This document shows, piece by piece, positions 13,681 through 23,052 of a stretch of DNA of 64,000 nt. A program made the translations under genes and the position numbers. The DNA comes from Arthrobacter sp. CJ23 (GTDB lineage Bacteria; Actinomycetota; Actinomycetes; Actinomycetales; Micrococcaceae). The stretch's first letter is position 1; each line of letters starts with the position of its first letter. The notes beneath the pieces were generated by a model that searched no databases, was not told the DNA's origin, and worked only from the letters and a program-made list of their open reading frames with translations. Location: the NCBI RefSeq assembly GCF_024741795.1, contig NZ_CP102950.1:744001-808000 (forward strand), read 5' to 3'.

Positions 13681-14067
13681 TCAGGCCGCTCCGGAGCCAT
13701 ACGGCCGCGTGATCGCCTCGAGGAAGTGCCCGTCCGGGTCGCAGAAGTAGACGCCCCGGCCGCCGTCGTTGTGGTTGATCTGCTGTGGACGCGAGCGTGC
13801 CGGGTCTGCCCAATACGGGATCTCCTCGGCCTGGAGGCGTTCGAAGATGCCGCTGAACTCGTCCTCGCTGACCAGGAAGGCATAGTGCTGCGGGGAGATT
13901 TCCCCCGTGGCCTCAAGGAAGTCCAGCGTGACGCCGTTCTCCAAGGTCACGGTCAGGAAGGACCACATGGGCCGGGGCTCCGGCAGTCCCAGGATTCGTG
14001 CCAGGAACTCCGCGGAACGGTGCTTGTCCGTGGCGTAGACGATGGTGTGGTTGAACGCGATGGTCAT
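13681..14067 (-). CDS. VOC-family protein (glyoxalase/bleomycin resistance fold)
   Basis: The 128-residue protein has two beta-alpha-beta modules. NHTIVYATDKHRSAEFLARILGL opens the first, and GVYFCDPDGHFLEAITRPYG closes the second, with the conserved metal-ligand Glu. It is a dioxygenase/isomerase-type fold; the substrate is unknown. It lies convergent to the AlkZ-like gene. Confidence 0.8.
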   Translation of the reverse strand: MTIAFNHTIVYATDKHRSAEFLARILGLPEPRPMWSFLTVTLENGVTLDFLEATGEISPQHYAFLVSEDEFSGIFERLQAEEIPYWADPARSRPQQINHNDGGRGVYFCDPDGHFLEAITRPYGSGAA

Positions 14068-14124
14068 GTCCTGACCTCATGGTTTCGGGGACGGGCCCCT
14101 TGGGACCCGGCCAGTGGCTTCGGG

Positions 14125-14580
14125 TCAGGTCCGTTTGCGGCTCGCGATCTTCTCAGAGAGCTGCTGCACCTGGGCGGGGTCCGCGTCCCGGGCAAGGGCG
14201 ACGTAGTGGTCCATGACGGCCGGCCGGTAGCGCACGGGCAACGTCTGTCCTGGGGCGAGTCGGGTGAGCGCGGTGATCGTGAGGCTTTCGTCTGCGATAC
14301 CGCGGAACGAGACGCCGTCGGCGGTCTCCACGTCGAACATCAGGACCACGCGTGGATTGCTATTGACCTCCCGCCAGTCGACGAGGACGCCGAGCGCAAG
14401 CGCCCCCGTACGCAGTTCCGCATTGCGCTTCCTTGCATTACTGCTCAGCAGCGGATTCGGGGCGACGCCCGGGAAGTCGGGGCCGACGCCGAGCGACTCC
14501 CGACTCAAGTCGGGCCTGAGCTGCGCCATCATATCGTTGAGCTTCTGCTTCTGCTTCTTCGAACCGAACATCGAGAACAT
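14125..14580 (-). CDS. Unknown conserved-type protein (151 aa)
   Basis: The function is not recognised. The N-terminus is basic (MFSMFGSKKQKQKLNDMM) and the rest is beta-rich (TGALALGVLVDWREV; VVLMFDVETADGV; GQTLPVRYRP), resembling small soluble DUF proteins. There is no signal peptide. It is monocistronic as far as can be seen. Confidence 0.65.
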   Translation of the reverse strand: MFSMFGSKKQKQKLNDMMAQLRPDLSRESLGVGPDFPGVAPNPLLSSNARKRNAELRTGALALGVLVDWREVNSNPRVVLMFDVETADGVSFRGIADESLTITALTRLAPGQTLPVRYRPAVMDHYVALARDADPAQVQQLSEKIASRKRT

Positions 14581-15103
14581 CTTGGCCCCTCCCTTACACC
14601 GGTGCCGGAATCTCGGCCTGGCGCTTCGCCCTCACCGCGATTGTACTTCACGGCCATTTCCGACCACCGTCGCATTGCCCCGTCCCGGTGGGGTCGGCCG
14701 TCTGCGGTCGCGGACGGGCTCGGTCGAGAGCAACTGAAAACGCGACACGGGACCAGAGTTCCAGCCAGAACGCCCAACCTTTGCCAGGCACGCCCTAGGC
14801 GCGCCGTCAGCCCGGCAGGATCCGTGCGCCCGGTTCTCCAGTTGGTGGGTGAGTTCCCTGGATTGCTTCGCGGCACCCTCTCTTCGCCTTCGGTAGATGA
14901 CTGATCCGCTGGAATCGCGTTGACAACATCGTTGAGATTCCTTCGAATTCCGGCGATTTCCGGCTGCCGGAGAGGGCCGGAAGGTTAGTTTCATCACGTC
15001 CGCTGAGTCTGTGCGGATTCGGCCTCGGACGGGCCGCATACTGGAGAAGTCCCCCACAGAACCCTTCCCCGGCAGGCTGCCAGGGCTCATAGAAAGAACA
15101 GTC
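14581..15103. other. Intergenic region without a clear gene
   Basis: About 520 bases separate two divergent genes. No convincing coding frame, RNA gene or riboswitch was seen. Promoters for both flanking genes presumably lie here. Confidence 0.5.
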
Positions 15104-15385
15104 GTGGAAACCGTAAAGAAGGCCGTGTCCAGTGAGTATTTTCCGGCAGCCACCGTGCTCTTTGCCGTGCTGCTTTTCTGGATCGTCGGCCTCATGGGCG
15201 GACTGTCCATGCTGAGGCTGAACCAGCCACCGTTGCTCGCGCTCGGCTGGATGCTGTTCGTCTACGCCTCCGTGGTCCTGACGCCCGTCGCCGGGTTCCT
15301 GGCCGGCATGGACCTGCTGCGGCGCTGGCGCCGGAACCAGGCCGCACGCGGTGCCGGGCAGACCGCCGATCCGCTCGCCGGATAG
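15104..15385 (+). CDS. Small membrane protein (93 aa), unknown
   Basis: GTG at 15104 is preferred (AGAAAG upstream); an ATG at 15011 would add an Arg/Pro-rich leader. The product has two membrane segments, ATVLFAVLLFWIVGLMGGLS and PPLLALGWMLFVYASVVLT, then a basic tail (RRWRRNQAARG). The function is not recognised. Confidence 0.6.
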   Translation: METVKKAVSSEYFPAATVLFAVLLFWIVGLMGGLSMLRLNQPPLLALGWMLFVYASVVLTPVAGFLAGMDLLRRWRRNQAARGAGQTADPLAG

Positions 15386-15448
15386 GCCCAATCCCAGGAC
15401 TCGCTGGTTGCCGTCCGCCGCCTGCCGCTCCACCGTGTGCTCCGGCAG

Positions 15449-15958
15449 CTACGCCCGGTGCGCGGCGAAGAAGTCGCGCAGCAAGGCCGCGCACTCCTCC
15501 TCGCGGACGCCGGGGTAGACCTCCACCCAGTGGTTCAGGCGGCGCTCGCGCAGGATGTCGAACACCGAGCCTGCGGCACCGGCCTTGTCGTCCCAGGCGC
15601 CGAACACCACCCGCGGAATCCGCGCCAGCACGATCGCCCCGGCACACATCGCACACGGCTCCAGGGTGACCACCAGTGTGCAGTCCTCCAGCCGCCAGCC
15701 GTCGCCGCCCTCGCCCAGCTCGAGCGCATGGCGCTGCAGGGCAGCAGCCGCCTCGCGGATGGCGACAATCTCGGCGTGCGCCGTCGGGTCCCCGTGCGCC
15801 TCACGCTCGTTGCGGCCGGCACCCAGCACACCGCCGTCGGGCCCCAGCACCACCGCGCCGATCGGCACGTCCTCGGTCTCCAGGGCCAGGCGGGCTTCGT
15901 CCAGGGCGAGCCCCATCCAGGCAATGTGTTCTGCGTGATAAAGCTCGTTGGTGCTCAT
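15449..15958 (-). CDS. tadA: tRNA-specific adenosine-34 deaminase
   Basis: The 169-residue cytidine/adenosine deaminase-fold enzyme has zinc site motifs TAHAEI (His ligand and catalytic Glu) and PCAMCAG (two Cys ligands). PIGAVVLGPDGG and VVFGAWDDKAGA are typical of TadA. It converts A34 to inosine in tRNA-Arg(ACG), and a tRNA-Arg(ACG) gene is present at 54695-54768. Only 23 bases separate it from the divergent upp gene. Confidence 0.88.
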   Translation of the reverse strand: MSTNELYHAEHIAWMGLALDEARLALETEDVPIGAVVLGPDGGVLGAGRNEREAHGDPTAHAEIVAIREAAAALQRHALELGEGGDGWRLEDCTLVVTLEPCAMCAGAIVLARIPRVVFGAWDDKAGAAGSVFDILRERRLNHWVEVYPGVREEECAALLRDFFAAHRA

Positions 15959-15981
15959 AGCTCAATGATAGTTTTGGAGGC

Positions 15982-16617
15982 ATGCGCACACTCGTCGTGG
16001 ACCACCCGCTGGTCGCTCACAAGCTCACCGTTCTGCGGGACAAGAACACTCCGTCACCGGTCTTCCGGCAACTCACCGAGGAACTCGTCACGCTGCTGGC
16101 CTACGAGGCCACGCGCGAGGTGAAGACCCAGCCGGTGGAAATCGAAACCCCGGTCACCAAGACCATCGGGACTGCGTTCACCAAGCCCACGCCGCTGGTG
16201 GTCCCCATCCTGCGTGCCGGGCTCGGCATGCTCGAGGGCATGACCAAGCTGGTCCCCACCGCCGAGGTCGGCTTCCTGGGCATGGCCCGCGACGAAGAGA
16301 CCCTGGACATCATCACCTACGCCGAGCGCCTTCCGGAGGACCTCACGGGCCGCCAGATCTTCGTGCTGGACCCGATGCTGGCCACCGGCGGCACCCTGCG
16401 CGAGGCCATCAAGTTCCTCTTCAAGCGCGGCGCCTCGGACGTCACGTGCATCTGCCTGCTCGCCGCCCCCGAGGGCCTGGCCAAGCTGGAAGAAGAGCTC
16501 TCGGACGCCAACGTCAAGATCGTGCTGGCCTCCATCGACGAGAAGCTCAACGAAAAGTCCTACATCGTTCCGGGCCTGGGCGACGCCGGCGACCGCCTTT
16601 ACGGCGTGGCTGGCTGA
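15982..16617 (+). CDS. upp: Uracil phosphoribosyltransferase
   Basis: The 211-residue enzyme makes UMP from uracil and PRPP. PRPP-binding motif [16 protein letters not shown] and uracil-binding [12 protein letters not shown] are present, together with [19 protein letters not shown] precedes the ATG closely. A hairpin with T-run follows the gene (16635-16666). Confidence 0.97.
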   Translation: MRTLVVDHPLVAHKLTVLRDKNTPSPVFRQLTEELVTLLAYEATREVKTQPVEIETPVTKTIGTAFTKPTPLVVPILRAGLGMLEGMTKLVPTAEVGFLGMARDEETLDIITYAERLPEDLTGRQIFVLDPMLATGGTLREAIKFLFKRGASDVTCICLLAAPEGLAKLEEELSDANVKIVLASIDEKLNEKSYIVPGLGDAGDRLYGVAG

Positions 16618-16634
16618 TCCCACAACGTACGACG

Positions 16635-16666
16635 GCGGCGGTCCCCATGGCGGGGCCGCCGCTTTT
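16635..16666 (+). terminator. Rho-independent terminator of upp
   Basis: GCGGCGG (16635-16641) pairs with CCGCCGC (16656-16662), extended by CCC/GGG, and is followed by TTTT. Upstream bases 16627-16637 (GTACGACGGCG) recur in two other terminators of this window. Confidence 0.8.
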
Positions 16667-16780
16667 GTGTTCGGGCCGGCTGGGTCCGGCGCCGCTCTGG
16701 ACAGCCGGGGGACGCCAACATACTGTGTGGCTGGACCGGACAACCGTGGCCGGGCGTGGTCACAGCGGATGGGGACGCAC

Positions 16781-17501
16781 ATGGGGTTCAGGGAATTCTC
16801 CGCGGGAGCGGCGGGCCTCGTGACGGCAGTGTGCGCGGCCGCGCTCCTCACGGCATGCGCCACGGGTTCCTGGACCGCCTCGGAATCTCAGCTGTCAAGC
16901 CCTGAGGCGCCGGCCATCCGCGATGCTGTGGTGAAGGCAGTGGAAACTCGGAACAGCCAGCTTGTCTCCGGCGCCGAGGCTCCGGAGGCACAGGCCTTGG
17001 AGCAGGTCTTCGACCCCGGTGCCATTGCCTTGGCGGAGCGGGAAATGGCGCTGCTGCGTGAGCGCCGGCCGCAGCTGAAGACCTTCGGCGTCGTCCACAC
17101 CGGCACCAGCCAGCGATGTGCGGATGACGGCCTTGAAGATCTCGGACGGCAGGGCAACCGCCGTGATCACCGAACAAACGCACATCGCCTATGCACCGCA
17201 CTCGGACGGATTCCCGTCGCCCGACGAGGTCTACGTTTACGAACAGGAATTCGAGCTGATTGCGGCAGGCCCTGCGTGGAAGGTGTCTTCCTGGCGGCCC
17301 AAGAATCCGGGCGGCCTGGAGCCGAGCACCGTGATCCGTCCCAGAGACGGGACCCAAGCGACGGCTCCAAGCACGCGAGGAGCCCAGATCTACCGTGATG
17401 CCGCGGGGAACCCTGCACCGTTGCCCGAGCACCTGCAGAACAGGAAGAATGTGGGCCCCAACGGTGAACGCCTCGAAACGCCCAGCCGCCCGGCCCGCTA
17501 G
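16781..17501 (+). pseudogene. Lipoprotein gene with a frameshift
   Basis: ATG at 16781 opens a lipoprotein signal (GLVTAVCAAALLTAC, lipobox LTAC). The frame makes sense up to about 17110 (LKTFGVVHTGTSQ), then turns into nonsense. A second frame from about 17115 continues sensibly with VRMTALKISDGRATAVITEQTHIAY and ends at 17501. Restoring one indel near 17110-17118 gives one protein of about 240 residues. A pseudogene is most likely; a sequencing error or programmed shift cannot be excluded. The function of the protein is not recognised. Confidence 0.75.
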
Positions 17502-17512
17502 TCCGGGTCTGC

Positions 17513-17908
17513 TCAGGCGGCGGACGGAACGCTGACTACAGCATCAATCTGCACACGGGCACCGAGTGGCAGTCCGGCAACCTGCAATGTGGTTCTGGCT
17601 GGAAACGGCGCTGTGAATTCCTCCGCGTAGACGGCATTGATGTCATGGAAGTCGGCATAGTCAAGCAAATAGACGGTGGTCCGAAGTACATTCTCCAGCC
17701 CGAGACCGACCTCGTTGAGCAACGTTGACAGATTCCCGATCATGGCACGGCACTGAGCGGAGACATCCTCTGAAACCAACCCTCCCATTCGGGGATCCTG
17801 CGCGATGATGCCTGAGACAAAGCCCAGGTCGCCGGACCGCACGAAATGTGAGAACGGTGCGCTCGATTGGAAGAGCTTCTTGCTGAAGGTGAAATCGCGG
17901 GTGGTCAT
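17513..17908 (-). CDS. RidA/YjgF-family protein
   Basis: The 131-residue protein shows RidA features: FVRSGDLGFVSGIIAQDP at the N-terminus, a middle VLRTTVYLLDYADFHDINAVY, and PARTTLQVAGLPLGARVQIDAV with the conserved substrate-binding Arg. Family members remove reactive enamine/imine intermediates from PLP enzymes. No operon partner is visible. Confidence 0.85.
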   Translation of the reverse strand: MTTRDFTFSKKLFQSSAPFSHFVRSGDLGFVSGIIAQDPRMGGLVSEDVSAQCRAMIGNLSTLLNEVGLGLENVLRTTVYLLDYADFHDINAVYAEEFTAPFPARTTLQVAGLPLGARVQIDAVVSVPSAA

Positions 17909-18046
17909 GGCACTCCTCGTTGCAGAATCTGAACCAAGTATGACTGTGAAAGGCGATCCAGGCCCGCCGCCGCGACCGGCAGGAGCATCGTGCGGCTAAC
18001 GATTGACCTCTACCGCTTTCCCGCCTCCGCCGCTAGCCTGTGGCGC

Positions 18047-18424
18047 ATGGACTGGAAACTTGAACTTGTGTTTGTGCCCGTGTCGGACGTGGACGTCGCC
18101 AAGGATTTCTACGTCAACAAGGTCGGCTTCAACGCCGACTACGACGAACGGCCCATGGACGGCCTCCGCTTCGTGCAGCTCACCCCGCCCGGTTCCGCGT
18201 GCTCCATCTGCATCGGCGAGGGGCTCAACGACGCCCCTCCGGGCACTGCCCCCAGCCTGCAGATGGTGGTCAGCGACATCCACAAAGCCCACGACCACCT
18301 CAAGGCCAACGGCGTGGACGTCAGCGATGTGGACATCCAGGACTGGGGCCACTTCGTGTACTTCTCCGATCCGGACGGCAACAAATGGGCCGTGCAGTAC
18401 CTCCCGGGCCGGCCCAACGGCTAG
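18047..18424 (+). CDS. VOC-family protein (glyoxalase fold)
   Basis: The product is 125 residues from ATG at 18047, which follows a short noncoding leader. LELVFVPVSDVDVAKDFYVNKVGF and GHFVYFSDPDGNKWAVQYLP are the two typical ends of a VOC protein; the usual Glu ligand before the C-terminus is replaced by Gln (AVQYL). The substrate is unknown. Confidence 0.8.
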   Translation: MDWKLELVFVPVSDVDVAKDFYVNKVGFNADYDERPMDGLRFVQLTPPGSACSICIGEGLNDAPPGTAPSLQMVVSDIHKAHDHLKANGVDVSDVDIQDWGHFVYFSDPDGNKWAVQYLPGRPNG

Positions 18425-18468
18425 TCACACGTCCACTCCATCACCACCCCATGCGGCAGGATGGAGGG

Positions 18469-19146
18469 ATGAGCCATCCTGCCGAGCAAGCCGCCGTGCT
18501 GACCGTCCGTGCTGTCCTCTTTGACATGGATGGAACGTTGGTGGACTCCACTGCGGTTGTGGAGCAAGTTTGGACCGAGTTCGCCGAGCGCCATGGCCTG
18601 GACATCGAGGAGATCCTGCGGACCTCGCACGGCGTGCAGGCAGGGGACACGGTCCGCAGGTTCGCGCCCGCAGGCGCCGATCTTGCCGCCTTGACCGCTG
18701 AGCTCGGCGAAATGGAGCGCACACGGACGGACGGCGTCATCGCCCTTCCGGGCGCTACCGCCCTGCTGGCGGCGCTTCCGGACGAGGCCATCGCTCTGGT
18801 CACCTCCGCGGACCGCATCCTGGCGGACGTCCGCATGCGGGCCGCCGGCCTTGCCATGCCGACGACGGCGGTCACCGCCGAGGCCGTCACGCGCGGCAAG
18901 CCGGATCCGGAGGGGTACCTCAAAGCCGCGGCGCTGCTGGGCGCCGGACCCGCCGACGTCGTGGTTTTCGAGGACGCGCCGGCGGGCATTGCCGCCGCCC
19001 GCGCGGCCGGGATGCGCACCGTTGTGGTGGGCGACGCCGGAGGGGAACTGGAGCCGGGCATGTGGCGGATCCGGGACTACTCAGCCGTCACGGTCACCGC
19101 CGTGAAGGACGACGACGGCGGTCACCTCATCAGCCTCGCCATCTGA
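18469..19146 (+). CDS. HAD-superfamily phosphatase (subfamily IA)
   Basis: The 225-residue protein has motif I FDMDGTLVDS, motif II VTSADR, motif III K in RGKPDPEGY, and motif IV VVFEDAPAGIAAARAAGM. The cap domain between about 30 and 95 puts it in the beta-phosphoglucomutase/sugar-phosphatase group. The AERHGLD and GVQAGDTVRRF segments resemble GPP-like sugar phosphatases. The substrate is not certain. GGAGGG precedes the ATG. Confidence 0.85.
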   Translation: MSHPAEQAAVLTVRAVLFDMDGTLVDSTAVVEQVWTEFAERHGLDIEEILRTSHGVQAGDTVRRFAPAGADLAALTAELGEMERTRTDGVIALPGATALLAALPDEAIALVTSADRILADVRMRAAGLAMPTTAVTAEAVTRGKPDPEGYLKAAALLGAGPADVVVFEDAPAGIAAARAAGMRTVVVGDAGGELEPGMWRIRDYSAVTVTAVKDDDGGHLISLAI

Positions 19147-19184
19147 CCCTGTTCCGCCCGTGTGCACGGGAGTAGGCTGTCCGC

Positions 19185-20570
19185 ATGTCTGCGCTGCCGG
19201 ACGCCTATGGTGCCGCACTGGAACGGGCCATGGCCCACGCCACAGACTGGCTCGCGTCCGTCCCAGAGCGAGCTGTCCGTCCTGAGTCCGACGCCGATCA
19301 GGTCGCCGCCAGTCTCCCCCCGCGGCTCCCCGATGGACCCACCGATGCCGCCGACGTGGTTGACGAGCTCGCCGCATTGGCCGAGCCCGGTTTGATGGCG
19401 ATCCAGTCCGGGCGGTTCTATGGCTGGGTCATGGGCGGGACGCTGCCGGCCGCCATGGCGGCCGACTGGCTGGTCACGGCCTGGGACCAAAACGCCGGCC
19501 TGCGTTTCGCGACGCCCGCCGCCGCCGCCATCGAGGAGTCCGCCGCGGCGTGGTTGCTGGACCTTTTGCACCTTCCTGAGGGGTCCGACGTCGGATTCAC
19601 CACCGGAGCCACTACCGCCAACTTCGTGGGGCTCGCTGCAGGGCGCCAATACCTGATGGATGAAGCCGGCTGGGACCTCGCGGACCTGGGGCTGAACGGC
19701 GCGCCGCCAATCACCACGTTTGCCGGCCGGGAACGGCACGCCGCGGTGGACCTGGCCCTGCGGTATCTCGGCTTGGGGTCTTGTGTTCCGGTCCATACGG
19801 ACCAGCAAGGGCGGATCCTGCCGGCTGCGCTCGCGGACGCCATGGACCAGCAGCCCGGGGCATCCCTGGTGTGCTTGCAGGCGGGAAACCTGCATTCAGG
19901 GGCGTTTGATCCTATGGCCGAAGCCGTCGCCGTGGCCCACGATCGCGGTGCCTGGGTGCATGTGGATGGCGCCTTCGGCTTGTGGGCAGCGGTGAGTCCG
20001 GAGCTCGGCAAGCATCTGGCAGGAGTGGAGACAGCGGACTCCTGGGCGACGGATGCCCACAAGACCCTCAACGTTCCCTACGACTGTGGGTTGGCGATCG
20101 TTTCACGCCCGGATGCCGTGAGGCGGGCATTCAGCGTCCACACCAGCTACTTGATCGCCACCGAGGCCGGGCCCGGAGACCCGTTCGAGAAAGTCCCCGA
20201 AATGTCCCGCCGCGCCCGCGGCATCCCGGTCTGGGCTGCCCTCCGGCAGCTGGGACGTTCGGGAACCATCGCCATGGTTGAAGGGCTGGCCCGCAACGCC
20301 CGCGCGTTGGCAGAGGGGCTGTCCGGCATTCCAGGGGTGGAGATCCTCAACGACGTCGTCTTCACCCAGGTCTCCGTCAGCTTTGGCAGCGATGAGCGCA
20401 CGCGGCGCATCACCCAGCGGCTCATGGCGGGAGGCGCGGTGTGGATGTCTGGATCCGAATGGCGGGGGCGGGACATCCTGCGGATCTCGGTGAGCAACTG
20501 GTCCACGGACGCCGCCGACGTCGCGCAATCCGTGGAGGCCGTCCGGAGGGCGGCCGAGGCGGAGCCGTAA
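19185..20570 (+). CDS. PLP-dependent decarboxylase/aminotransferase-fold enzyme (group II)
   Basis: The 461-residue fold-type I PLP enzyme resembles aromatic-amino-acid or glutamate decarboxylases. FTTGATTANFVGL binds the phosphate, WVHVDGAFGLW supplies the Asp pairing with the PLP nitrogen, and WATDAHKTLNVPYDCG carries the Schiff-base Lys. Actinobacterial members are often annotated as aspartate aminotransferase family. The real substrate cannot be read from the sequence. It is monocistronic. Confidence 0.8.
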   Translation: MSALPDAYGAALERAMAHATDWLASVPERAVRPESDADQVAASLPPRLPDGPTDAADVVDELAALAEPGLMAIQSGRFYGWVMGGTLPAAMAADWLVTAWDQNAGLRFATPAAAAIEESAAAWLLDLLHLPEGSDVGFTTGATTANFVGLAAGRQYLMDEAGWDLADLGLNGAPPITTFAGRERHAAVDLALRYLGLGSCVPVHTDQQGRILPAALADAMDQQPGASLVCLQAGNLHSGAFDPMAEAVAVAHDRGAWVHVDGAFGLWAAVSPELGKHLAGVETADSWATDAHKTLNVPYDCGLAIVSRPDAVRRAFSVHTSYLIATEAGPGDPFEKVPEMSRRARGIPVWAALRQLGRSGTIAMVEGLARNARALAEGLSGIPGVEILNDVVFTQVSVSFGSDERTRRITQRLMAGGAVWMSGSEWRGRDILRISVSNWSTDAADVAQSVEAVRRAAEAEP

Positions 20571-20726
20571 GCGCGGGAGCGGCCGGCCGGCCATAAGGGA
20601 CGCTTATCCGTCCACGCAATTTAGGTCTTATCCATGCTTGGCCCTGGCTGCCTAGGCTCGAAGGAAATGTGGCTTCGGCGCCTGCGGGCGCGGCCTGCGG
20701 CGCAACAAGCAAGGACAAGAACGAAA

Positions 20727-21224
20727 ATGGACAACAAACTCCCGCCACTCGTAGTCATGGGCGTCTCGGGCTGCGGCAAGTCCACCATCGGAGGGATGCT
20801 CGGCGAACGGCTGGGCATCCCGTTTGCCGACGGGGACGACTACCATCCGACCGCGAACAAGGCGAAGATGGCGAACGGCATCCCCCTTGAGGACGAGGAC
20901 AGACTGCCTTGGCTCGCCGAAATCGGGCGGGCCCTCGCTGACGGATCGGCCATCATCGCGTGTTCTGCCTTGAAGCGCCGGTACCGGGACCTTCTCCGCA
21001 GCTACGCGCCCGGCCTGGTATTCGTTTACCTCTCGGGTGACCCCGCGGTTCTTTCCGAGCGGATCAACGGACGTAGCCACGAATACATGCCCAGCAGCCT
21101 CCTGCAGTCCCAACTGGCGACGCTCGAAGCCCCCGAATCCGACGAAGCCTTCATCGCCGTGGACATCAGCGCGGAGCCGGACGTCATCGTTGATCAGCTC
21201 GTCGTAAGACTGGCAGGCAACTGA
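20727..21224 (+). CDS. gntK: Gluconokinase
   Basis: The 165-residue P-loop kinase shows VMGVSGCGKSTIGGML (Walker A), FADGDDYHP, and ACSALKRRYRDLLR, all diagnostic of GntK/IdnK. It phosphorylates gluconate to 6-phosphogluconate. ATG at 20727 has AAGGA upstream; the frame extends to 20634 but without a good site. No gluconate transporter lies beside it. Confidence 0.92.
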   Translation: MDNKLPPLVVMGVSGCGKSTIGGMLGERLGIPFADGDDYHPTANKAKMANGIPLEDEDRLPWLAEIGRALADGSAIIACSALKRRYRDLLRSYAPGLVFVYLSGDPAVLSERINGRSHEYMPSSLLQSQLATLEAPESDEAFIAVDISAEPDVIVDQLVVRLAGN

Positions 21225-21260
21225 GTCCGCGTCCGCCCGCTGCGGAAGCTAAACCGGAAG

Positions 21261-22082
21261 CTAAGCGGGGCGGAGCGGGCCGCGGGCCAGTGCCGCGCGG
21301 AGCTCCGGGACGGGAATGCGGCCGGTGAGCAGATCCCGGGTGAGCCGCACCATGCCGCGCAGGTCCGCCACAGCGGTGCGGACGACGTCGACGTCGGAGT
21401 CGTCCGTCCAGTCGACCGGAACCTCGTGCAGCCGCAGGCCGCAGCGCTCGGCCAGCACCAGCAGTTCCGTGTCGAAGAACCACGCGTTGTCCACGGTGTG
21501 CGGCAGAATGCAGCGGGCGACGTCGCCGCGAATTGCCTTGAAGGTGCACTGGGCATCGGAGAATCGGGCGCCCATGAGCAAGCTCAAGAGCAGCTTGTAG
21601 CTGCGGGAGATGAGCTTGTTCTTGCGGCTGCGGACCACGCGGGAACTGCGGGCCAGCCGCGTGCCGATGGCCACCTCCGAATGGCCGGAGAGCAGTGGTG
21701 CCACCAAAGGCGCCAGCGCGGCGAGGTCCGTGGACAGTGCCACGTCCAGGTAGGCCAGGACAGGCGAGGGGGAGGCGAACCAGACCCGGCGCAGCGCGTT
21801 GCCGCGGCCCGTTTCCTCGAAGCGCACCACGGAGACTTCAGGGAGTTCCCGTGCCAGGCGTTCGGCAACCGTCAAGGTGCGGTCCGTGCTGGCGATGTCC
21901 GCCACGGTGATGCGGAAGCTGTGCGGGAAGGTGCCGAGCAGGTGCCCGTGGAGCTGCCGCAGGCACGCCTCAAGACGGTTCGCATCATTGCACACGGGAA
22001 TGATGACATCCAGGACGGGCACCACGGAGCGGGTGTCCACGGGTGCAGGCACCGTGCGCGGGGCGTGGTCTGTGATAGTCAT
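21261..22082 (-). CDS. Family 2 glycosyltransferase (dolichyl/polyprenyl-phosphate type)
   Basis: The 273-residue GT-A enzyme begins with LDVIIPVCNDANRLEACLRQL; VLAYLDVALSTD is the metal-binding DxD-like region, and RSYKLLLSLLMGARFSDAQCTFKAIRG is characteristic of polyprenyl-phosphate sugar transferases such as ALG5. No membrane segments are visible. It probably loads a sugar on polyprenyl phosphate for cell-envelope use. Confidence 0.8.
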   Translation of the reverse strand: MTITDHAPRTVPAPVDTRSVVPVLDVIIPVCNDANRLEACLRQLHGHLLGTFPHSFRITVADIASTDRTLTVAERLARELPEVSVVRFEETGRGNALRRVWFASPSPVLAYLDVALSTDLAALAPLVAPLLSGHSEVAIGTRLARSSRVVRSRKNKLISRSYKLLLSLLMGARFSDAQCTFKAIRGDVARCILPHTVDNAWFFDTELLVLAERCGLRLHEVPVDWTDDSDVDVVRTAVADLRGMVRLTRDLLTGRIPVPELRAALARGPLRPA

Positions 22083-22206
22083 GAATCCAGCGTGACGCCG
22101 CCAGATTAGCGGGATTTAGGCGCAAGCTGTGCCGTGACTGTGGATCTGCGCCGGGGCCTGTGTCGGTGTGCCGGCGCCTGCCGGATCAACCGGGCCGGGA
22201 CATGCA

Positions 22207-22239
22207 GGAAGGCCCGTTCCCCCAGCGAACGGGCCTTCC
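22207..22239 (-). terminator. Terminator after the transglycosylase gene
   Basis: A perfect 13-bp stem (22207-22219 with 22227-22239) and a 7-base loop lie just past the stop of the leftward gene at 22265. No clear T-run is present. Confidence 0.6.
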
Positions 22240-22264
22240 AAAGTCAGTGCGCAGCGGGCCCGGC

Positions 22265-23041
22265 CTAGTACCAGTTGTTGGCGTAGTGGAAGCTCAGCGC
22301 GGCTGCGGGGGAGCCATAGCGCTCCTTGATGTAGTCCAGGCCCCACTTGATCTGGGTCTTGTAGTTGGTTTCCCAGTCGGCGCCGGCGGAAGCCATCTTG
22401 GACGCGGGCAGGGACTGCACGATGCCGTAGGCGCCGCTGGAAGCGTTCGTGGCCGTGGTGCGCCAGTTGGATTCCTTTTCCCAGAGGATGTTCAGGGCGG
22501 ACATCTGGTCCTGGCCCCAGCCGTAGGATGCCAGCTGGCTGGCGGCGTAGGCCTTGGCGGCTGCGGGGTCATCGACGGCGACCGGAACGGCGGCCTCGGC
22601 TGCTGCTGCGGCAGCCGCGGCAGCAGCGGCGTCGGCGGCCTGCTTCGCGGCGGCGTCGGCCGCTGCCTTCTCGGCGGCAGCCTTGTCAGCTGCGGCTTTG
22701 TCCGCCGCGGCCTTCGCTGCTGCTGACTTGTCGGCTGCTGCCTTCTCGGCGGCAGCCTTCTTGAGGATGGCCATTTCGGTGTCGAGGCCCGAGACGTTCG
22801 CCTGCGCGGTTGCCTGGGTTGCCGAGACGCGGCTGATCTCCGGGGCCTTGAAGGCTGCATCGGCGGCCTGGCCGACGGATGCGGCGCCCAGCAGGGCGGC
22901 CACGACGCCTGCCACCACGGACATGCGCTGGGTCTTGCCGCCGCGGGCGGCGTTCTTCAGAACGGCCTGGGACTTGCTCAGAGGGGCGGCGTTTTCGCCG
23001 CGGTGGCGCGCTTCAGGGCGCGACTGATCCTTGGAAGACAT
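22265..23041 (-). CDS. Secreted lytic transglycosylase-like protein with Ala/Lys repeat linker
   Basis: The product has 258 residues. A basic N-terminus leads into a signal/anchor helix (VVAGVVAALLGAASVGQAADAAF). The middle, about residues 90-150, is a long repeat of AAADKAAA-type units. The C-terminal 90 residues are a transglycosylase domain: WEKESNWRTTATNASSGAYGIVQSLP contains the catalytic Glu and a GAYGIVQ motif like Rpf and SLT enzymes, ending IKERYGSPAAALSFHYANNWY. It should cut peptidoglycan outside the cell. A c-di-AMP riboswitch precedes it, and GAGAGG before the ATG overlaps the riboswitch end. Confidence 0.85.
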   Translation of the reverse strand: MSSKDQSRPEARHRGENAAPLSKSQAVLKNAARGGKTQRMSVVAGVVAALLGAASVGQAADAAFKAPEISRVSATQATAQANVSGLDTEMAILKKAAAEKAAADKSAAAKAAADKAAADKAAAEKAAADAAAKQAADAAAAAAAAAAAEAAVPVAVDDPAAAKAYAASQLASYGWGQDQMSALNILWEKESNWRTTATNASSGAYGIVQSLPASKMASAGADWETNYKTQIKWGLDYIKERYGSPAAALSFHYANNWY

Positions 23042-23052
23042 GGGTGTATACC

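Noticed and set aside
22540..22790. Repeat-rich stretch that could be taken for a tandem repeat or CRISPR
   Set aside because: It is the coding region of the Ala/Lys-rich linker of the transglycosylase; units are irregular. No CRISPR array was seen anywhere.
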